A stretch of 64,000 nucleotides of DNA. Source: Euonymus europaeus (Eukaryota > Streptophyta > Magnoliopsida > Celastrales > Celastraceae). A program made the position numbers and the translations under genes. Shown piece by piece: positions 56,731-64,000 of this stretch. The stretch's first letter is position 1; every line of letters starts with the position of its first letter. The notes beneath the pieces were generated by a model that was given only the letters and a program-made list of their open reading frames with translations, ran no database searches and had not been told where the DNA came from. The DNA lies in assembly GCA_963580455.1 (NCBI GenBank), contig OY756958.1:8010501-8074500 (forward strand). Reading direction: 5' to 3'.

Positions 56731-58436
56731 GTTATTTGGAGAGGGAGAGATGAGTGAGTTCAATTTTCTTGTTTTCTGTTTTCTCTTGTTTCAAATTTTT
56801 TGGGGTTTTCTGGTTTGTTTCTATCTTCTGTTGATTAGGGTTTGAGGGTTTTCTTCTTCCCGTTTGCTTTTCCTGGAGGAGCTTCACTGTTATTTGGGGA
56901 TTGGATTCCTGTTTTTTTTTTCTAGGGGGATTTTATGTTCGTTGTTTTCTTCTTTTGAGTACTACTTTCGCTGGTGCTTCTCGGTTTTTCTGGGCAAGGA
57001 TTTTGGGGAAATTCTTGTTTCTGGCTTCGGGGAATCCTGTTTGAGTTATGTGTTCTGGGTCGAAGTTTTTTTCTTCTTTACTTCTACCCGATCCTATTAC
57101 CCAAAATCATCTGGATTCTCAACTAGACTACTTGGAACCTTCTCTCATTGTTCTACTTCTCTGGTTTTCGGATCAATTTTTGTTTGTTTCATTGTTTGGA
57201 TTGCCAAGAAGTGTATTTTTTTTAGTTGGAGTCGTTTAAGGCATTTGAAATCGATTTTCTGGTGTTCTACGGGATATTTCCTGTGATCTTATGTTTGATG
57301 TGTTTTCCTTGTTTTGTATTTTGGGTGCATGGATCATCGACAACACATTAGGTGGCTTGGATAATTGATATCATGAAGGTTGAAATTGGGTTTCTTTGAT
57401 TAATTGATTTTCCCATGTCCTTTGCTAGGGGTTTTGTGTTCATGGATGTCCATATTCTACTGCACGATTGTTTGAAGTATTTTGATGCATGTGAATTTGT
57501 GTGATTCAGTTTTGATGGTGGAATGACTTGTATGCTCCGTTGTGTTGTGCTAGGCCTTCAATTTGCATTTGACGCATGAATACGTTATTAGTAATATGTT
57601 AGGCTATTAGATATGGAATTTATGCTTTATGACATACTAATGCTTGGATTATGAGTCAATTGTTTGGGCTTTCAGTGGAATATTTGGGTTTAAATGTGAG
57701 TTTCAATTTAATGATAATTGGGCTTTATATGAATGATTTAAATATTTGGACTTCGAATTGTTTGTTAGGTTGTAACATGGGAATTGATGAGTGTTGGGCC
57801 AGATTTAGGGTTTATAAGGGCTAGTAATGGGCTTTATATGAATGATTTAGGTTGTTTGAGCTCTCCATTACTTAAGTTTGATGTGGCAAATTCCAACGGT
57901 TATGAAATTGGGTCTGTTTTGTTAATTTGTGGTTTTAAATTTTTAAGGGGCTTAGAGTATCTTGTTTAATTCATAATTTATTGTGTGATAAATGATTTGA
58001 TTAATTGATCCGATGACGGAGCCAAAATGGGAAAGCATTGGATGCTATCCCGAAAGGATTCTTGAGGAAATGATTTTACAAAATTTCAACCATTGGATGG
58101 AAAAGGATTTAATGAAGTGCGGAGCCTTCGATACGATAACCGACCCTCGGTAATAAATCATTATTTTCAATCATACTAATTTAATAGTATGGTTGAAATG
58201 ATGAATTGTCTAAATAAAAACGGGAACCGAGTCCCTCTCTTGTCATTCATCATTTTTATGGTTTTTTTCAAACTTGTTAACATGTTATTTGAAATGTGGT
58301 TATATGTGAATTATGTGATTAATTTAACGGTGTCATTTGATTTACGTGTTAATTATGTGATTTTAAATGTTAGTACATTTGAGTCAGGATTTGCGATAAT
58401 TCATATCGTATAATCCTCAAAACTCAGTTCTCAACA

Positions 58437-58805
58437 TTTTAATTTTAATTTTATTTTTATTTTAATTTTATCTTTTAATTTTATTTTCGTTTTATTTTTA
58501 TTTCAATTTTATTTTACTTTTATTTTATTTTTATTATAATTTATTTTATTTTTATTTTATTTTTATTTCTATTTTATTTTTATTTCATTTTTGTTTTATT
58601 TTTATTATCATTTCTTATTTTCATCTTTCAAATTTATTTTCGTTTTATTTTTATTTTTATTTTTAAATTTTTATTTTATTTTATTTTATTTTATTTTTAT
58701 TTTTATTTTTATTTTTATTTTCGTTTTATTTTTATTTCAAATTTATTTTATTTAGTTTTCATTCTATTTTTTATTCTTATTCTTATTTTATTTTTATTTT
58801 TATAT
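58437..58805. repeat. Degenerate (TTTTA)n / (TTTTTA)n tract
   Basis: About 370 bases made almost only of T and A in TTTTA, TTTTTA and TTTCA units. Low-complexity part of the solo LTR. Confidence 0.9.
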
Positions 58806-59357
58806 TTTATGCTTTTCCAAAATTTATATTGTGTATTTTTGTGATGTATAAAAGTTATATCGAGAATCTTTACCTACGATGGAATCGATTTGGGGTATGC
58901 ATCGGATGCACCCTCTGAAAAATTCTTGAGGTGAGAGTGCTTCTAAGAAATTGGACCATTTGATGGAAAAATTCTGTGAACCTCAACATTAGACTTTCAA
59001 TATAATTTTTATGTTTCCTAAAATTATTTTATTCAATTTTAACATAGTTTTTATCAAACTTATCTTATCCTATTTCAATATATTTTTGTATAATTATTTT
59101 ACTCAATATATGATTCCTGCCATAATTAATTTTTCTTAAAAAATCATTTAATAGGATAATAAAAGTTAAATTAGCAACTGTTTTAAAACAGACGTTGTGG
59201 GGTGCCTCACACCTTCCCCATACGTAACAAACTCACTTACCCATTTTTTTCTGAATTTTCGCAGACCAAATTATTTTTAATCGGTGACCAATTGCACCTA
59301 TTACAATTGATGGCGACTCTCTTTTAAAATTTCCTTTTCGCAAAACCGGTTGCGACA

Positions 59358-59948
59358 GTTGTGATTCAAGATGTTGTGTTTGCTAATAGTGTTAAATAGG
59401 ATGAAGCCTCTAACGCAATAAATGATAAAGCAAGTACAAGTGTGGAAAATGATCCTAAGAGTCCTATTGTAACTACATAAAAGATTACATCACATGCTGA
59501 AATTGGAGAAATAATTGATGTATCCTTGCAAAAGACTACATCAGCACAAGAAAGTGTTGATATTTTGAAGCCATCTAATTCAAATGTGCTTGAGCCTTCT
59601 AAACCTGTGAAGAAGAATCATCCACAAGATCGAGTACTTGGTGAAATAACTGCTCTTATGAAGACAAGGATGCAACTTCAAAATGAGATAAGTTACTTAT
59701 GCTATATGTATTAGTATGAGCCAAAGAATGTGAAAGATGCTCTTATTGACGAGTCATGGATAAATGTAATGTATGACGAAATAAATCAGCTTGCTCAAAA
59801 TGATGTTTGGATACTAGTGTCTAAGCTTGATAATTGTTAACATCATTGGAACATGGTCTGATCACTAGGAATCAAGCTAGGTTGGTTGTACAAGGATATA
59901 CACAAGTGGAAGGTATGAATTTTGATGAAACTTTTGCTCCTGTTGACT
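59358..59948 (+). pseudogene. Copia F linker and RT start
   Basis: It continues the frame split by the solo LTR: VIQDVVF, then the variable linker (SVENDPKSP, SAQESVDILKPSNSNVLEPS) with several stops. The RT start follows (NVKDALIDESWINVMYDE, NDVWILV). A ~35-base deletion at about 59,850 removes the KWIFKNK segment, and the element ends after [11 protein letters not shown], where it meets G in opposite orientation. Confidence 0.75.
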
Positions 59949-60420
59949 CATAAGGGATTAATTGGATCTTCAAACCATACAAAGCACGATTAAGCGTAAC
60001 ATGTAAGGGATTAATTGGATCTTCAAAGCCTTGTGATTGCTTAACATAAACTTCTTCGTTTAACAATTCATTCAAGAATGCCCTTTTCACGTTCATCTAA
60101 AATAGCTTAAACCCAAGTAAGCTAGCAATGGATAAAAGAATACAAATGGATTTTAAACGTGCAATAGGAGCAAAAGTTTCATCAAAATCCACACCTTTTA
60201 CTTGTGTTTATCCTTGTGCAACCAACCTAGCTTTATTCCTAGTGATCATAACATGTTCATCAGTTTTATTTTTGAAAATCCATTTTGTTCCAATGATGTT
60301 AACATTATCAGGCTTAGGCACTAGTACCCAAATATCATTGCGAGCAAACTGATTTAGTTCATCATGCATTGCATTTATCCATGACTCATCAATAAGTGCA
60401 TCTTTCACATTCTTTGGCTT
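59949..60420 (-). pseudogene. Copia G reverse transcriptase fragment
   Basis: Minus strand: NVKDALIDESWINAMHDELN, NDIWVLVPKPDNVNIIGTKW, NKARLVAQG, DFDETFAPI, then [20 protein letters not shown] and [12 protein letters not shown], stopping at NRALYGLK. A 53-bp period duplication (TAAGGGATTAATTGG at 59951 and 60004) marks the junction with F. The catalytic YVDD part is not present. Confidence 0.78.
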
Positions 60421-61580
60421 ATACTAAGACATATAGCATAAGTAACTTATCTCATTTTGAAGTTTCTTCCTTGTCTTCATAGGAGCAGTTATTTCACCAA
60501 GTACTTGATGTTGTGGATGATTCTTCTTCACACGATTAGAAGGCTCAAGCACATCTGAAGTAGATGGTTTCAAATTATCAACACTTTCTTGTGTTGATGT
60601 AGGCTTTTGCAAGGATACATAAATTATTTCTCCAATTTTAGCTTTTGATGTAACATGTTGTGTAGTTACACTAGGACTCTTAGGATCCTTTTTCACACTT
60701 GTATTTGCTTCATCATTTATTGTGTGAGAGGCTTCATCATGTACAACACTACTAGCAAACACATCATCATGAATCACAACATTAGCTGATTTCATTATAG
60801 TTTTGGTTTTAGTACTGAGCACACGATAAGCTCGACTATTAAGAGAATAGCCCATGAAAATATCTCCATCAGTTATAGCATCAAACTTACCTATGCTCTC
60901 CCTATCTTGAAGAATAAAACACTTACTTCCAAACACTATTCACCGTGAGCTTCTTTTCTTCCCAAAGTTCATAACTCGTGAGTTTTGTTCCTGGTCTCAA
61001 ATGAACTCGATTTGAGATATAACATGAAGTGTTATTGCTTCAGCCCAAAACATTTGAGCAACATTCTTTGCATGCATTATAGTTCTTGCAATTTCTTGTA
61101 AAACTCTATTCTTTCTCTCCACCACACCATTCTGTTGTGGTGTCTTTAGAGTAGAGAACTCATGTTTGATTCCAAGATTCTTGCAAAAACCGTTAAATTT
61201 ATCATTTTCAAATTCAGTCCCATAATCAGGCCTAATTTTACTTAAATGAAAATCATCATCCTTCTCATTTTCCAAAATAATATATAGATCATAGAATGCA
61301 TCAAATGTATCGAACTTATCATTCAAGAACCTTAACCATGAGTATCTTGAAAACTCATCTACAACAATAAGAATATATTTCTTAGCTCCAAGACTTTCAA
61401 TTAGTGTTGCTCCTATAAGATCCATATGAAGCATTTCAAATGGTCTTGAAGTCTTAACATTAATTACCTTCTAATGTGAGACCTTAGTCTGCTTACCTTG
61501 TTTACATAGACCACACAAACCTTTCTTTGAACCAATCTTTAGACATTCCTCGTACTACTTCCTTATTTGATAAGACTTTC
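60421..61580 (-). pseudogene. Copia G integrase and linker
   Basis: Minus strand. The integrase core reads LHMDLIGATLIESLGAKKYI, VVDEFSRYSWLRFL, KIRPDYGTEFENDKF (second Asp kept) and LKTPQQNGVVERKNRVLQEI (Glu kept). A stop or shift at about 61,000 follows, then the post-core MFGSKCFILQDRESIGKFDA and GYSLNSRAYRVLSTKTKTI. The linker ends at CYMS. G lacks the solo LTR present in F at the equivalent place, so it shows the empty target site. Confidence 0.82.
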
Positions 61581-62080
61581 ATGTCTTGATAGTTGAGATG
61601 ACCTAGTCTTTCCTGCCATAGCCTATCTGAGGTAGACACACTAGAAGTATTACACAAAAGATTTAGTTCTATTGGGATAGTATGACAATTGTCTGAAGAT
61701 ATTTTCCCTTTTAGAATTCATGTATGGTTGTTATCGTAGATTCTGCAAAATCGTTTAGCAAACGATGTTGAGAATTTTAAATCACACAAATGACTTATGC
61801 TTATCAAATTAGCTTTGAGACCTTGAACATAGAAAACATTTTTCAAGATGCATTCATCAAAAGCTCTAATCATACTCTACCTTTTACTTCTGTTTTACTA
61901 CCATCACCAAAAGTTACCTTACCACCATCATAAGATTCAAATGATGTGAATAATGACTTGTTACCACTCATATGCTAGGAACAACTACTATCTAGGTACC
62001 ATGAATTTGTATTAAAATCTGCAAGCGTTGTTTAAACAAGCATACACTTATGTCAATAACTTTTAACCCATTATTTTCTA
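61581..62080 (-). pseudogene. Copia G protease and gag-pre-integrase remnants
   Basis: Minus strand: NTNSWYLDSSCS.HMSGNKSL is the protease loop (DSSC for the usual DSGC), followed by GGKVTFGDGS, ASLKNVFYVQGLKANLISIS and SVSTSDRLWQERLGHLNYQD. Frameshifts and stops break it. Upstream gag is not found; the match fades at about 62,080. Confidence 0.7.
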
Positions 62081-64000
62081 GCCTGATGTACTAGTGTAGG
62101 TAGGCTAACACAAGACCGCCGGGGTGAGGGGGGAGGGGGGGTGAATTGTGTCACCAAATTCTAAAAAAAATCCAAATTTAGCACCTTAATCACTTAGAGC
62201 ATCAAAATCACTAAGCAATCAATGTGAGGCTCTAAGCCACTTTGGACCTAAATGATTTCAAGCAATATGAGTGTATGATATGTCTCGATGCTCGAATCCC
62301 TAATATGATTAGAAAATGATCAATCAAACAAGTAATCAAGATTGCACAAACAATATCACAAATAGTAAGCTCACAAGTACAAATTAGAATCACTATCTAG
62401 ATGCAATCTTTTGATTTCTAAGATTTCAATACAATGATATAATCAATATAAGAGCAATTATATGAACGTCATGCAATCCCAACAAGCAATTTCAGATTTG
62501 CAACAAATTGAACAAGTATGGCAAGTTTAACATAAACAATTTGTTCAAGCAAATAATCAAGTGTATGAACAAGGCAAATATGAAATCAAATAAGTAAAGA
62601 GTAGGGATAGAGAATGACACAAGGATATATATAGTGATTCGAAGCTTACTCTCCTACATCCACTACCTAAGCTTCTCAAGCTTAGGATTTCCAAATCCAC
62701 TAGTGGGTGGTTTTGCAAGTTCACCACAGACTTAGAGATTCCAAGCTCCCCACACTTGTACAAGAAGGTTTTCCCAAGTTCACCTTCAAACTATTATAAG
62801 AAGGTTTCCAAGCTAACCCTCAAACTTTTACAATGTAAGTTTCAAACTTACTAACAACTAAGGGTTTGCAAGTTCCCTCAAACTTAAACACACTCTCAAA
62901 AAGTGGTTGCCCTAACAAGAGACTTTTTCAAGTGGTGAGGCGTTGGTTCACTCAAGGTTTAGCAAAAGCTATTTGGTCTGAGGAACTCTCTATCTCTTAA
63001 TGTAAAGCTCACGGGTGAGATATAAATTTGGCTTAAATTCATGGCTTTCACTCAACCAAAAGTTCACAAAAAGTCTCACAATGATGTAAATAAGTTTAGG
63101 AGAAGCTTTGTGGAAAGTAGCTCAAGAACACTTAAAGAAATACCTTAATGATTTTGTCTTGAGATTGTATCTTAGCTTGAGGTTGATGAGGAGAAGATGA
63201 TGAAAATAATCTTAGTAAATGATGATCAAAATATCAAGGTAAGATCACTCAAAGATTGTTGATTCAAGAACAAAAGCTCTCTTGGTAGTTTTGCACATTA
63301 GTCTTCTAAGTGTAGAATGAAGCATGACTTTCCTCTTCATCTGTCTCCATTGAATATTGGTCATTAGATCTTCTTACTCTTCAATCATATCCCTTCACCA
63401 ACTTCTAATCTCTGCCGTTCATCTTCAAAAACGAAGTCAATCCACACCATTGAAAAACTACCCTTTTTGACTTTTGGTCAACCTTTTCTTCAAATGACAA
63501 ATCTTGGCTCCAAGGTTTGTTTGGATCTTTTGTACTTCTTGTTAAACTCTTCTTCATGCTTAGAAAAGCTTCAACAATCAACCAAACAACCCTTGCAAGA
63601 CTCAAGAAGAAATTCCCCCCAAAATACTTGAAATCAATAACAGGAAAGTACATAGTGATGTGGACAAAGCTCCTCCAAGTGTTTTGGCTCCAAGCTTTTT
63701 CATTTGATTTCAAATGGATGCAAAACTTTTCAAGCTCCCTCCAAATAATCCTAAGGCTTTCAAAAAGGTTTATGGCCAAACCCCAACTCCAAATAAATCA
63801 TCCAATATTATTTCCACTTAGTATAACCCATGGAAGGTCAATTTGAGGAATTTAGGCTATTTTGGGTAAGAAATGGATTGCAGCAATTTAAGTCTGCTTG
63901 ACTCCAAATTTGATCAAATTTCTCAATACATATATCTTATACCCTTTCCTAAATAAATCCTTCAATATAGCTCAAAACCTTGATCAAATTCAGCTCATAT
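62081..64000. other. Unassigned repetitive-looking right end
   Basis: It begins just before a G-run block GGGGTGAGGGGGGAGGGGGG at about 62,120, followed by TGAATTGTG, a sequence type common at one border of plant repeats. About 62,640-62,900 repeats CAAGTTCACC / AAGAAGGTTT / CCAAGC-like phrases. No protein motif is visible on either strand; the frame at 63405-63779 (minus) is not recognised. It may be part of an LTR that continues outside the window. Confidence 0.35.

Larger units (their letters stand above)
55551..59357 (+). mobile_element. Tat/Ogre-type solo LTR, 3.8 kb, inside copia F
   Basis: Starts TGTTGTACCCCAATTTTTG and ends GGTTGCGACA, flanked on both sides by GTTGT (55546-55550 and 59358-59362), a perfect 5-bp target duplication. 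The 3' end shares the block GGGGTGCCTCACACC...CCAATTGCACCT...TGGCGACTC with the D and D-prime LTR ends, so it is the same family. No internal genes remain: it arose by LTR-LTR recombination. It includes a G/T-rich region (56,250-56,730), a TTTTA-rich region (58,437-58,805) and two related blocks around ATTCTTGAGG (about 58,060 and 58,920). Open frames inside are composition effects. Confidence 0.88.

Noticed and set aside
56137..56757. Overlapping long plus-strand frames of 82-206 codons
   Set aside because: All three frames are open because the segment is T/G-rich and stop-poor. The predicted proteins are Phe/Gly/Leu repeats with no domain, and the region is inside a solo LTR.

Overview
The window looks like nuclear DNA of a flowering plant with a large, repeat-rich genome. 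It is AT-rich. It contains Ty1/copia elements primed by the initiator-methionine tRNA, an Athila-type Ty3/gypsy element primed by tRNA-Asp, Tat/Ogre-type Ty3/gypsy pieces with a tRNA-Arg-type primer site, small DNA transposons, and a single convincing host gene with GT-AG introns. Retrotransposon-derived sequence fills most of the 64 kb. I cannot name the species; the mix fits a dicot.

Layout. 1-735 is a rearranged minus-strand copia scrap. 735-5741 is copia A (plus strand, no 5' LTR, several internal deletions), ending in an LTR that abuts an inverted LTR (5742-6096). 6097-8102 is unassigned. 8103-14499 is copia B, the minus-strand relative of A, with both 334-bp LTRs, a primer site, a polypurine tract and a near-perfect target duplication. 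15363-25890 is a complete Athila-like element C with a perfect CTAAT duplication, two ~1.6 kb LTRs and a gag-pol broken by two stops and one frameshift.

26615-31745 is the host gene: eight exons that join in frame into a 297-residue METTL18/HPM1-type histidine protein methyltransferase. Next come a 1.1 kb element lodged between two (TA)n tracts (31856-32997) and a 792-bp hAT-like element (33994-34785).

35822-50696 holds two Tat/Ogre 5' halves, D (plus) and D-prime (minus), as a large fold-back with ~4 kb arms around a 1.8 kb single-copy loop. The D-prime LTR was later split by element E (45379-48287), which itself carries an 824-bp hAT-type MITE (47117-47940). 50697-51952 contains a decayed zinc-knuckle fragment of gag or pararetroviral type. 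51953-59948 is copia F (plus), interrupted by a TGTAACGCCCC-type insert H (53109-54669) and by a 3.8 kb Ogre-type solo LTR (55551-59357, perfect GTTGT duplication). Its minus-strand relative G (59949-62080) abuts it tail to tail. The last 1.9 kb is unassigned repetitive-looking sequence.

How it fits together. The methyltransferase is the only locus I would treat as a functional host gene. Everything else is a record of nested and inverted retroelement insertion: three separate inverted pairs (A/B, D/D-prime, F/G) and one inverted LTR pair, none with an intact polyprotein. Features worth a second look are the extra gag-like frame in the leader of A and B, LTRs of that family whose centres have been swapped, the palindromic CCGTCCGGACGG array in the Athila LTRs, and the element flanked by (TA)n tracts.
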